From: Brevundimonas sp.
GTDB taxonomy: Bacteria > Pseudomonadota > Alphaproteobacteria > Caulobacterales > Caulobacteraceae
NCBI GenBank assembly: GCA_024711185.1
Contig: JANJTI010000014.1
Span: 1 to 5,942 of the forward strand
Reading direction: 5' to 3'
Length of the DNA: 5,942 bases
Shown: positions 1 to 5,269 of the stretch, one piece after another
Layout of the letters: the number at the start of each line of letters is the position of its first letter
Position numbering within the stretch: the stretch's first letter is position 1
Translations under genes and position numbers: made by a program
The notes under the pieces: generated by a model
Told to the model about the DNA's origin: nothing
What the model saw: only the letters and a program-made list of their open reading frames with translations
Database searches by the model: none

Positions 1-382
1 GCAATCCTGCCTGGTGGCTCATCAGCTGGCCGACGGTGATCGCGTCCTTGCCGGCCTGACCAAAGGCCGGCCAGTAGCGCGCCACCGGGGCCTCATAGTC
101 GAGCAGGCCGCGCTCGACGCAGGTGGCGATCAGCAGGGCCATCACCGCCTTGCCGGTCGAGAACACCGGGGTCAGCGTGTCCTCCGCATACGGAACGGTC
201 CGCGCGGCGTCGGCCCAGCCGCCGATCAGGTCGACGACCGTCTCGCCGTCGACGCAGAGGCTGAACCGCGCCGCCTGCTCTTCCAGCCCTTCGGGGGCGT
301 CGACGAAGTTGGCGGCGAAGGCGTCCTTCAGCGCGGAGAACTCGGGCGGGCAGACGCCACGGATTTCGGGGAGGCCGGTCAT
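1..382 (-). CDS. Class C beta-lactamase-like serine hydrolase, partial (N-terminal 127 residues)
   Basis: The gene reads leftwards and its C-terminal part lies beyond the window. The visible N-terminus carries the active-site motif of serine beta-lactamases, class C penicillin-binding proteins and EstB-type esterases: FSTGK, with the presumed nucleophile Ser75 and general-base Lys78. It is followed by a helix and the LxDYxAPVARYWP segment, then TVGQLMSHQAGL, which matches the conserved 'LLSHxAGL' region of the family. Family members are usually about 380-400 residues, so roughly a third is seen. The later YxN and HxG/KTG-type motifs are outside, so esterase, peptidase and lactamase roles cannot be separated. 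There is no signal peptide at this start, suggesting a cytoplasmic enzyme. The start is supported by AGGAG (complement of 386-390) three bases upstream of the ATG. The family call is firm; the substrate is unknown. Confidence 0.88.
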   Translation of the reverse strand, partial: MTGLPEIRGVCPPEFSALKDAFAANFVDAPEGLEEQAARFSLCVDGETVVDLIGGWADAARTVPYAEDTLTPVFSTGKAVMALLIATCVERGLLDYEAPVARYWPAFGQAGKDAITVGQLMSHQAGL

Positions 383-513
383 CGGCTCCTGATATCTCCC
401 CCGGTGCGCCCCGTCGACCGCGGCCGGCGGCTCTTCGGGAACCCGTGCGCCGCCGGCGGGTTGAGCGGCGGCGGCGACCCGCCGCAACCCGTTTCCCTGT
501 TCGCCGCGCCCAC

Positions 514-621
514 GTGTTCCGCTTTCTCAGACTCCACGGACTGTTCCTGCTGATCGTCGCGGAACTGGTCTTCATCGCCGCCTGCATCGGCTGGCTGGCG
601 GCGGCGCCCTTCGTCGGCTGA
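514..621 (+). CDS. Putative 35-aa single-pass membrane microprotein
   Basis: I do not recognise this protein; it is called from composition and context. A GTG-initiated frame encodes 35 residues: a short basic N-terminus (Arg3, Arg6, His8), then an uninterrupted hydrophobic stretch from about Leu10 to Val34 that is long enough to span the membrane once. One glutamate (Glu17) sits inside the hydrophobic stretch. The positive-inside rule would place the N-terminus in the cytoplasm. Thirty-one of the 35 sense codons end in G or C, like real genes here. The stop codon (619-621) lies two bases from the end of the convergent M28 gene, the tight packing expected of a real gene. The weak points are a GTG start, no visible Shine-Dalgarno and small size. 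The frame stays open upstream, and GTG 445 would add 23 mostly arginine residues, which look non-coding. Confidence 0.45.
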   Translation: MFRFLRLHGLFLLIVAELVFIAACIGWLAAAPFVG

Positions 622-623
622 GG

Positions 624-2255
624 CTAGCGCCGCGCCGCCGCCGAGGCCTGCCGCGCCGCCTCGAACTCGGCGCCCGCGTTCCATTCCGGCCACTCGTCGC
701 TGTCGGCCAGGTCGCGCCCCACGGCGTAGAGCAGGTCGACGTCCACCGCCGCCGCATCCATGGTCCAGTCCGGCGTCCATTCGTCCGACGGCTTGTGGTA
801 GCGGTTCGCCACATAGTCGGCGCTGACGGCGTTGTGTCCCGTGAAGCCGGCGACGCCGAACAGGGCCGGCACCCCCATCTTCGCCAGCGGGAAGTGGTCC
901 GAACGGTAGAAGCCGCCGGCGTGCGGCGCCGGGTCGGGGATCAGCCGCCGTCCGGCCTCGACGGCGCGGCGCTCCAGCCACTGCTCGGTCTCGCTCTTGC
1001 CGGGGCCGATGACCACGATCTCCGGCGAAACCTCCGTGCCCGGAAGAAGGCTGTCGATGTTGATGTTGGCCACCGTCGTCTCCAGCGGCCAGACCGGATT
1101 GGCGGCGTAGTATTCGGCCCCCAGCAGCCCGGCCTCCTCGGCCGTCCAGGCGGCGAACACCACCGACCGCTCCGGCGGCGCGCCTTCCCTGAACAGCCGC
1201 GCCAGCTCCAGCAGGGCGGCTACGCCCGTCGCGTTGTCGACGGCCCCGTTGTAGATGTCGTCGCCCTCCACCGGCGTGGCCCGGCCGTAGGCGTCCCAGT
1301 GCGCGCCGTACAGCACCGTCTCGTCGGGCCGCAGGGCCCCCGGCACGCGCGCCAGCACATTGCGGCTCTCGATGTTGGCGTGGGTCTGGCCGAAGTCGAT
1401 CGACAGCGTCGTCCCCGGCAGCTCCACCGGCCGGAAGTCGGCCGACCGCGCCTGTTCGCGCAGTTCGCCGAGGTCCAGCCCCGCCGCGGCCAGCAGCCGT
1501 TCGGCCACGGCCCCCTGGATCCAGCCCTGGGCCGGCGCCCGCTCGGCCGCCCAGTCCTCGCGCACGATGTCGAAGTCCGGCGCGGTCGACGAGCCCTCCA
1601 GCACCGACCAGCCGTACCCGGCCCCCTCGTCGTCGTGGATGACCAGCACCCCGGCCGCGCCCTGCTCGGCCGCCTCCTGGAATTTGTAGGTCCAGCGACC
1701 GTAGAAGGTCATCGCGCGGCCGTCGAAACGGTCCGCCACCGGATGGCCCTGCGGCGCGTTGAAGTCGGGATCGTTGACGATGACCAGCAGGATCTTGTCC
1801 TTCAGGTCCATGCCCTTGAAGTCGTCCCAGTTCCGCTCCGGCGCGTCGACCCCGTAGCCGGCGAAGACCACCGGGGCGTCAGTCACCGTGATCCGCTCGA
1901 CCGGCCGGTCGCTGGCGACCAGCACCTCCGGGCCGCGCTCCAGCCGCATCTCGCCCCGCGGCGTCTTCGCCACGATGGTGGCCGGGCCGGACTGCTGGGT
2001 CCGGCTCAGCTGCGCCGTCTGCGTCCACGCGCCGTCCGGCCCACCCGGCTCCAGCCCCAGGGCGCGGAACTGTTCGACCAGGTATTCGATGGTCTTCTCC
2101 TCGCCCGGCGTCGCCACCCCGCGGCCCTCGAATTCGTCCGAGGCCAGCACCCGCGTATGTTCGTTCAGCCGGGCCGGATCGGCGCTCTGGGCGGCGGCCG
2201 GCGCGGCGATCAGAAGGGCGGCGGAGGCGAGGAGGGCGAGGCGATAGCGGCGCAT
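624..2255 (-). CDS. Exported M28-family zinc metallopeptidase with PA domain
   Basis: The 543-aa protein opens with a Sec signal peptide (MRRYR, then a hydrophobic core to about residue 22, Ala-rich cleavage region), so it acts in the periplasm or outside the cell. Residues about 30-120 form the N-terminal part of the peptidase fold. A PA (protease-associated) domain is inserted at about 125-290, beginning near FAGYGVDAPERNWDDF. The catalytic core follows. Expected M28 metal and catalytic residues are all visible: His319 and Asp321 in GAHWDAYG, bridging Asp340 in VDNATG, the Glu373-Glu374 pair in TAEEAG, Asp401 in NINID, and His454 in YRSDHFP. The family cleaves N-terminal residues or dipeptides from peptides, usually with two zinc ions. 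Length suits bacterial PA-containing members. The upstream GAGAG is a modest ribosome site. The gene lies 61 bp downstream of the flavoprotein gene on the same strand. The family is near certain; the specificity is not known. Confidence 0.95.
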   Translation of the reverse strand: MRRYRLALLASAALLIAAPAAAQSADPARLNEHTRVLASDEFEGRGVATPGEEKTIEYLVEQFRALGLEPGGPDGAWTQTAQLSRTQQSGPATIVAKTPRGEMRLERGPEVLVASDRPVERITVTDAPVVFAGYGVDAPERNWDDFKGMDLKDKILLVIVNDPDFNAPQGHPVADRFDGRAMTFYGRWTYKFQEAAEQGAAGVLVIHDDEGAGYGWSVLEGSSTAPDFDIVREDWAAERAPAQGWIQGAVAERLLAAAGLDLGELREQARSADFRPVELPGTTLSIDFGQTHANIESRNVLARVPGALRPDETVLYGAHWDAYGRATPVEGDDIYNGAVDNATGVAALLELARLFREGAPPERSVVFAAWTAEEAGLLGAEYYAANPVWPLETTVANINIDSLLPGTEVSPEIVVIGPGKSETEQWLERRAVEAGRRLIPDPAPHAGGFYRSDHFPLAKMGVPALFGVAGFTGHNAVSADYVANRYHKPSDEWTPDWTMDAAAVDVDLLYAVGRDLADSDEWPEWNAGAEFEAARQASAAARR

Positions 2256-2316
2256 GGCGTCTCTCTGCGGTCGGGGAGGGGCGCACCCTGACCCCCTCGC
2301 CCGGGAGAGTCGAGCG
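2256..2316 (-). other. Intergenic spacer with GC-rich hairpins, possible attenuator or repeat
   Basis: On the minus strand these 61 bases between the flavoprotein stop and the M28 start can form GAGGGG/CCCCTC (2293-2298 with 2276-2281, 11-nt loop) and a smaller CTC-GAG hairpin around the CCCGGG at 2301-2305. There is no T-run, so a standard intrinsic terminator is not supported. The structure could modulate read-through from the flavoprotein gene to the peptidase gene, or be one copy of a dispersed GC-rich palindromic family. A GAGTC at 2306-2310 fits the GANTC site methylated by CcrM in Caulobacterales. These functional readings are inference. Confidence 0.35.
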
Positions 2317-3525
2317 TCACCGTTCGGCCAGCCAGGCCTTCGCCCCCTCGCCCGCGACCACGCCCGAGGCGAAACAGGCCTGCAGCAGGTAGCCGCCGGT
2401 CGGGGCCTCCCAGTCCAGCATCTCCCCGGCCACGAACACGCCCGGCAGCGCCTTCAGCATCAGCCGGTCGTCGACCTGGTCCAGCCTCACCCCGCCGGCC
2501 GAGGAGATGGCGCGCGCCAGCCCCTGCGCCCCGGTCAGCTTGAGCCGCACGGCCTTGATCCGCCTGGCCAGTTTCTCGGCGCCGGTCGGAATCTCGCCGG
2601 GGATCTCGCGCAGCAGGCCCACGGCCGCCGGCGACAGTCCGCCCGCCTTGCGCAGCCAGTTCGACACGCTGTCCTTGCCGCGCGGCCGCGCGAGCCGCGC
2701 CGCCAGCGCCGCCTCGTCGAGATCGGGGCGCAGATCCACCACCAACTCCGCCGCACCGTCCCGCACAATCGCCTCGCGCAGATCCGCCGACAGGGCGTAA
2801 ATCGCACCGCCCTCCAGCCCGTAGGCGCTTATCATGGCCTCGCCGCGGACCGTTCGCCCCCCCTGTCTGAGCGCTACGTTCTTCAGCGGCTGCCCCGCGA
2901 ACCGTTCTGCGAACACGGGGCTCCACGCCACGTCGAAGCCCATGTTCGACGGCCGCAGCGGCGCGATCGCCACCCCTGCCGCCGCCAGATCGTCCGTCCA
3001 CGAACCATCGCTCCCCAGCCGCGGCCAGCTGGCCCCGCCCAAGGCCAGCACCACCGCCTCGGGCCGCTCGACCCGCTCCCCCTCCGGCGTGGCGAACACC
3101 CAGCCCCCGTTGCGCCGGCCGACCCAGCGGGAGCGCGTCCGCACCTCCACGCCCAGCTCCGACAGCCGCGCCAGCCAGGCCCGCAGCAGCGGCGAGGCCT
3201 TCATCGCCTTCGGGAACACCCGCCCCGAGGAGCCGGTAAAGGTCGCCTGCCCCAGCCCCTCGGCCCAGCCGACCAGATGCGTCGGCGAGAAGCGCGCCAG
3301 CCAGCCGGCGACCCGGGGGGCGGCCTCGCCGTAGCGGCCGACGAAGGCCGCCTCCGGCTCCGAATGGGTCAGGTTCAGCCCGCCGCGCCCGGCCATGAGG
3401 AACTTGCGCGCCGGCGACGGCATGGCCTCGTGCACGACGACGCACACCCCGGCCTGCGCCAGCCGCTCGGCGGCCGTCAGCCCGGCCGGTCCGGCCCCGA
3501 TCACATGCACCGTCTTCGCGTCCAT
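2317..3525 (-). CDS. TIGR03862/HI0933-like FAD-dependent oxidoreductase
   Basis: The 402-aa protein is a cytoplasmic flavoprotein of the HI0933-like group (also labelled BaiN/RdsA-type NAD(P)/FAD oxidoreductases), closest in pattern to the TIGR03862 subfamily. It starts with a Rossmann dinucleotide-binding fold, GAGPAG at residues 10-15. Next come the group's RGGLNLTHSE segment (47-56), an ALGGASWPRLGSDGSW motif in the middle, and an AISSAGGV segment. A C-terminal FAD-contacting block at about 362-384 reads GVFVAGEMLDWEAPTGGY. The true substrate of this subfamily is not established to my knowledge. I chose ATG 3525 because it puts the first beta strand of the Rossmann fold at the N-terminus, as usual. 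In-frame ATGs at 3561 and 3576 would add 12 or 17 unlikely residues. No strong Shine-Dalgarno is seen. The gene is divergent from the GreA-like gene and upstream of the M28 gene. Confidence 0.92.
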   Translation of the reverse strand: MDAKTVHVIGAGPAGLTAAERLAQAGVCVVVHEAMPSPARKFLMAGRGGLNLTHSEPEAAFVGRYGEAAPRVAGWLARFSPTHLVGWAEGLGQATFTGSSGRVFPKAMKASPLLRAWLARLSELGVEVRTRSRWVGRRNGGWVFATPEGERVERPEAVVLALGGASWPRLGSDGSWTDDLAAAGVAIAPLRPSNMGFDVAWSPVFAERFAGQPLKNVALRQGGRTVRGEAMISAYGLEGGAIYALSADLREAIVRDGAAELVVDLRPDLDEAALAARLARPRGKDSVSNWLRKAGGLSPAAVGLLREIPGEIPTGAEKLARRIKAVRLKLTGAQGLARAISSAGGVRLDQVDDRLMLKALPGVFVAGEMLDWEAPTGGYLLQACFASGVVAGEGAKAWLAER

Positions 3526-3541
3526 GCCGCCCAGATGGACC

Positions 3542-3566
3542 GGAACGGCTGGCGGCGCCATACGCT
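3542..3566 (+). promoter_or_regulatory. Candidate EcfG-type (general stress sigma) promoter
   Basis: GGAAC (3542-3546), a 16-bp spacer and CGCT (3563-3566) resemble the alphaproteobacterial EcfG/SigT consensus GGAAC-N16/17-CGTT with one mismatch in the -10 box. The element ends eight bases before the ATG of the GreA-like gene, so a transcript from it would be almost leaderless. That would fit the lack of a Shine-Dalgarno there. Short motifs arise by chance, so this is tentative. Confidence 0.25.
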
Positions 3567-3574
3567 GATGCCCC

Positions 3575-4051
3575 ATGAGCGTCGCCTTCACCCGCGAGGA
3601 GGATCTCGAGGCCACGGCCGCCGATCTCCCCGACCGCCCGATCTCGCCCCACCCCAATCTGGTCACGCCGGCGGGGCTGGCGGCCCTGGACGGCGCCCTT
3701 GCCGAAGCGCGCGCCGCGTACGCCGCCGCCCAGGCCCAAGGCTCCATCGAGGCGGACCGCACGGCCATGGCCCGCGCCACCCGCGACCTGCGCTACTGGT
3801 CCGCCCGCCGCGCCTCGGCCCAGCTGGTCGAGACGGCCCCCGACGGCCGCGTCCGCTTCGGCGGCTCCGTGACCATCGAGCGCGAGGACGGCCGGCGCCA
3901 GACCTGGCGCATCGTCGGCGAGGACGAGGCCGATCCCGCCGCGGGCTCGGTCACCCACGACCCGCCCCCCCCCCGCGCCCTGCTGGCCACGCGCCTCGGC
4001 GACGAGGCCGACGCCGCCGGCCAGGCCGTCGAGATCGTCGCCGTCGACTGA
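3575..4051 (+). CDS. GreA/GreB-family transcription elongation factor-like protein
   Basis: The 158-aa protein has the two-domain Gre layout. Residues about 31-84 (LVTPAGLAALDGALAEA onwards) are an alanine-rich coiled-coil hairpin preceded by a proline-rich lead with SPHPNLVT. Residues about 91-158 form the FKBP-like C-terminal domain, with FGGSVTIEREDG, the hallmark WRIVGEDEADP (111-121), and a closing RALLATRLGDEAD...VEIVAVD. Gre factors enter the RNA polymerase secondary channel and stimulate cleavage of backtracked transcripts through acidic residues at the coiled-coil tip. Here the tip region reads QGSIEAD (55-61), so the acids (Glu59, Asp61) do not line up with the canonical GDLSEN pair. 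Cleavage activity is therefore uncertain, and it may be a competitor or regulator at the channel. No Shine-Dalgarno precedes the ATG, and an in-frame TGA at 3566-3568 rules out an earlier start. Ten C residues lie in the coding sequence at 3965-3974. Confidence 0.87.
   Translation: MSVAFTREEDLEATAADLPDRPISPHPNLVTPAGLAALDGALAEARAAYAAAQAQGSIEADRTAMARATRDLRYWSARRASAQLVETAPDGRVRFGGSVTIEREDGRRQTWRIVGEDEADPAAGSVTHDPPPPRALLATRLGDEADAAGQAVEIVAVD
3965..3974 (+). repeat. Ten-C homopolymer tract inside the GreA-like gene
   Basis: Ten consecutive C bases follow the G at 3964. They encode part of a PPPPR segment between the GEDEADP motif and the RALLATRLGDE motif. The frame is intact across the tract, since both flanking motifs are recognisable in one frame. 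A single-base slip would replace the last ~25 residues. Confidence 0.95.
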
Positions 4052-4078
4052 CGGCTTTCCCAGCAGAAAGGCGGCCCC

Positions 4079-4225
4079 ATGGCCCGCAAACCCAACTACA
4101 GCTTCGAGCGTCAGGAACGCGAACGGGCCGAGGCCCGCAAGGCCGCCGAGAAAGCCGCCGCCAAGGCGGAGAAGCGCGCCGCCGCGCGCGGCGAGCGTCC
4201 GGAGCCGCCCGCCGAGGAGGGCTGA
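4079..4225 (+). CDS. Small highly charged helical protein (48 aa), hypothetical
   Basis: The 48-residue product starts MARKPNYSFERQERERAEA and continues as an alanine/lysine/glutamate-rich helix with a proline-glutamate tail. It has 13 Lys/Arg and 10 Glu, no signal peptide and no membrane segment. It probably forms one long, soluble, amphipathic or single alpha-helix. Similar short 'NYxFERQERER...' proteins are, from memory, common beside alphaproteobacterial housekeeping genes; I know of no established function. The start is supported by AAAGG (4067-4071) at suitable spacing. It begins 27 bp after the GreA-like gene on the same strand, so the two are likely co-transcribed. Third codon positions are almost all G or C. 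A nucleic-acid or ribosome/RNA polymerase-associated role would fit the charge pattern and neighbour but is speculation. Confidence 0.75.
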   Translation: MARKPNYSFERQERERAEARKAAEKAAAKAEKRAAARGERPEPPAEEG

Positions 4226-4231
4226 CTGCCG

Positions 4232-4249
4232 GATCACGCGGCGATCACG
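4232..4249. repeat. Direct repeat GATCACG-N4-GATCACG, possible operator
   Basis: Two identical heptamers, GATCACG at 4232-4238 and 4243-4249, are spaced 11 bp start to start, about one helical turn. They lie 15 bp upstream of the TTGACA box at 4265. That geometry suits a regulator binding one face of the DNA, but no regulator is identified. Confidence 0.3.
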
Positions 4250-4264
4250 TTCCCGTCCGTCGAT

Positions 4265-4293
4265 TTGACACCGGCGGCCCGGTCCCCCAGGTT
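4265..4293 (+). promoter_or_regulatory. Candidate sigma-70 promoter for the DUF4168 gene
   Basis: A perfect -35 hexamer TTGACA (4265-4270) sits in otherwise very GC-rich intergenic DNA. At the standard 17-bp spacing the -10 position reads CAGGTT (4288-4293), a poor match, and I do not see the Caulobacter-type GCTANAWC -10 either. If used, transcription would start near 4300 and give a leader of about 100 nt carrying the two hairpins at 4322-4353. Confidence 0.3.
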
Positions 4294-4321
4294 CACGGCC
4301 CTCCCCTCCCCCAGTCTTCCG

Positions 4322-4353
4322 CGCGTCCGGGAGACGCGACCGCTCCGGTCGCG
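4322..4353 (+). promoter_or_regulatory. Two overlapping, mutually exclusive hairpins in the leader of the DUF4168 gene
   Basis: Hairpin A pairs CGCGTC (4322-4327) with GACGCG (4333-4338) around a 5-nt loop. Hairpin B pairs CGCGACCG (4335-4342) with CGGTCGCG (4346-4353), a perfect 8-bp stem with loop CTC. They share CGCG at 4335-4338, so both cannot form fully at once. No U-run follows. B could be a Rho-independent-like stem for upstream transcription, an mRNA-stabilising stem, or half of a switch. Function is inference. Confidence 0.4.
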
Positions 4354-4398
4354 CCTTGAGCCATCGCTCGTCGTGCGGAGAACGAAAGGAAACAGTCC

Positions 4399-4980
4399 AT
4401 GCGTATCGCCTGCCTCGCCGCCGCCTCCGTGCTCGCCCTCGCCGCCGTCCCGGCTTTCGCCGCTCCGGTCCCCCCCGCCGCCGCCGTCCGGCAGGACGTC
4501 ACCGACGCCGACCTGGCCCGGTACGCCGCGGCCGAGGAAGGCGTGCGCCCGATCGCCGCCCAGCTGAACGGCGCCGCCCCCACCGCCGAGCAGCAGGCCG
4601 CCATGGTCGCCGCCATCGAGGGGGCCGGCCTGACGCTTGACCGCTTCAACGCCATCTCCCAGGCGGTCCAGGCCGGCGACCAGGTTCTCGCTGCCCGCCT
4701 CGCGGTCGCCCGCGCGCCTGCCTCCCCCGCAGGCTCGGTCGGCGCCGCCGCGACCGACGCCGAACTCGGCCAGTTCGCCGCCGCCATGGCCGCCGTCCGC
4801 CCCATCGCCGAGCAGCTGAACGGCGCCGCCCCCACCGCCGAGCAGCAGGCCGCCATGGCCGAGGCCATCGCCTCGTCGGGCCTGGCGCTGGAGCGCTTCA
4901 ACGCCATCTCGTCCGCCCTGCCTGCCGACCCGCGCCTGCAGGCGCGCGTCGCCCTCGCCGCCGCCCGCGACGACGGCTGA
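4399..4980 (+). CDS. Secreted protein with two tandem DUF4168 repeats
   Basis: The 193-aa protein has a Sec signal peptide (MRIACL, hydrophobic core, AFAAP cleavage region near residue 21-22), so it is periplasmic or released. Two homologous helical units follow, at about residues 34-100 and 118-184. Each has the DUF4168 layout: VTDADLARYAAA / ATDAELGQFAAA, then VRPIAxQLNG, an EQQAAM helix, then GLxLxRFNAIS and a final charged helix. The linker (about 103-117) is Ala/Pro/Ser-rich. DUF4168 has no assigned function that I know of; many members are small exported proteins with one unit, so the tandem is notable. The start is well supported by AAGGA (4386-4390), eight bases before the ATG. A 46-bp stretch is identical in both units, showing recent internal duplication or gene conversion. 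It appears to be a single-gene transcript. Confidence 0.85.
   Translation: MRIACLAAASVLALAAVPAFAAPVPPAAAVRQDVTDADLARYAAAEEGVRPIAAQLNGAAPTAEQQAAMVAAIEGAGLTLDRFNAISQAVQAGDQVLAARLAVARAPASPAGSVGAAATDAELGQFAAAMAAVRPIAEQLNGAAPTAEQQAAMAEAIASSGLALERFNAISSALPADPRLQARVALAAARDDG
4561..4606 (+). repeat. Intragenic direct repeat, copy 1 (46 bp)
   Basis: Starts CAGCTGAACGGCGCC and ends GCCGCCATGG. It encodes QLNGAAPTAEQQAAM (residues 55-69) of the first DUF4168 unit. It is identical over 46 bases to copy 2, 252 bp (84 codons) downstream and in the same frame. Confidence 0.95.
4813..4858 (+). repeat. Intragenic direct repeat, copy 2 (46 bp)
   Basis: Identical to copy 1. It encodes residues 139-153 of the second DUF4168 unit. 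Flanking bases differ at once, so identity stops sharply while the protein-level similarity continues across the rest of the domain. Confidence 0.95.
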
Positions 4981-5019
4981 TCCGGACAGGACCGACCCGT
5001 CATTGCTGACGCTGCGTCT

Positions 5020-5039
5020 CCTCCCCGCCCGCGGGGAGG
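5020..5039. repeat. GC-rich palindrome, possible terminator or dispersed repeat copy
   Basis: CCTCCCCGC (5020-5028) is the exact complement of GCGGGGAGG (5031-5039), giving a stem of at least 8 bp with a 4-nt loop, 40 bp after the DUF4168 stop. No T-run follows. The sequence style, including CCCCCACCGCCTTCCTCC further on at 5082-5099, resembles palindromic intergenic repeats I associate with Caulobacterales. It may act as a 3' end stabiliser or terminator for the DUF4168 mRNA. Confidence 0.45.
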
Positions 5040-5068
5040 GGCGCCGCCCATATGCCGCACCATGCCGC

Positions 5069-5094
5069 GGAACCGCTGAGGCCCCCACCGCCTT
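5069..5094 (+). promoter_or_regulatory. Candidate EcfG-type promoter before the 51-aa ORF
   Basis: GGAAC (5069-5073), 17 bp, then CCTT (5091-5094) resembles GGAAC-N16/17-CGTT with one mismatch. It ends nine bases before the ATG at 5104, nearly the same placement as the candidate before the GreA-like gene. Tentative, because part of it overlaps the GC-rich repeat-like region. Confidence 0.2.
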
Positions 5095-5103
5095 CCTCCC
5101 GCC

Positions 5104-5259
5104 ATGACCCCGATGACCGACGAAGACCGCGCCCTCGACGCCCTCTGGCGCCAGCATTTCGGCGAGCCCCTTCCCATCCTCGGCGCCGCCGCCATCGTCC
5201 GCCAGGTCCTCGCCGCCCGCGCCCCCGCCCCGCCGGCCGAGCCCGCCAGGGCCGCCTGA
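5104..5259 (+). CDS. Hypothetical 51-aa protein
   Basis: I do not recognise a named family. The protein is acidic at the start (MTPMTDEDRALDALWRQHFG), continues with EPLPILGAAAIVRQVL, and ends in a disordered Ala/Pro tail. The middle could form two short helices; there is no signal peptide or clear membrane span. Almost all third codon positions are G or C, and the N-terminal 36 residues are mixed enough in composition to look genuinely coding. An in-frame TGA at 5077-5079 makes ATG 5104 the first possible start; ATG 5113 (Met4) is the alternative. Neither has a Shine-Dalgarno, so it may be translated from a leaderless message. It is convergent with the 5316-5729 gene, 56 bp away. Confidence 0.6.
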   Translation: MTPMTDEDRALDALWRQHFGEPLPILGAAAIVRQVLAARAPAPPAEPARAA

Positions 5260-5269
5260 TCGGCCGCGC

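Noticed and set aside
445..513. GTG 445 as an upstream start for the microprotein, giving a 58-aa arginine-rich N-terminal extension.
   Set aside because: The extension is almost all Arg/Pro/Ala from GC-rich spacer DNA and has no ribosome site; the shorter start is more plausible.
795..2291. 498-aa plus-strand frame opposite the M28 peptidase.
   Set aside because: It is the antisense of a gene whose catalytic motifs are all intact. Its product is Arg/Gly/His/Pro-rich low-complexity sequence without any domain.
3526..3576. Extended starts for the flavoprotein at 3561 or 3576; the latter would share CATG with the start of the GreA-like gene on the other strand.
   Set aside because: The extra 12-17 residues precede the Rossmann beta strand that normally opens the protein, and no ribosome site supports either start.
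2254..4359. 701-aa plus-strand and 675-aa minus-strand long frames across the flavoprotein and GreA-like genes.
   Set aside because: Long frames without stops are expected opposite high-GC genes; both products are compositionally biased and cross several real gene boundaries.
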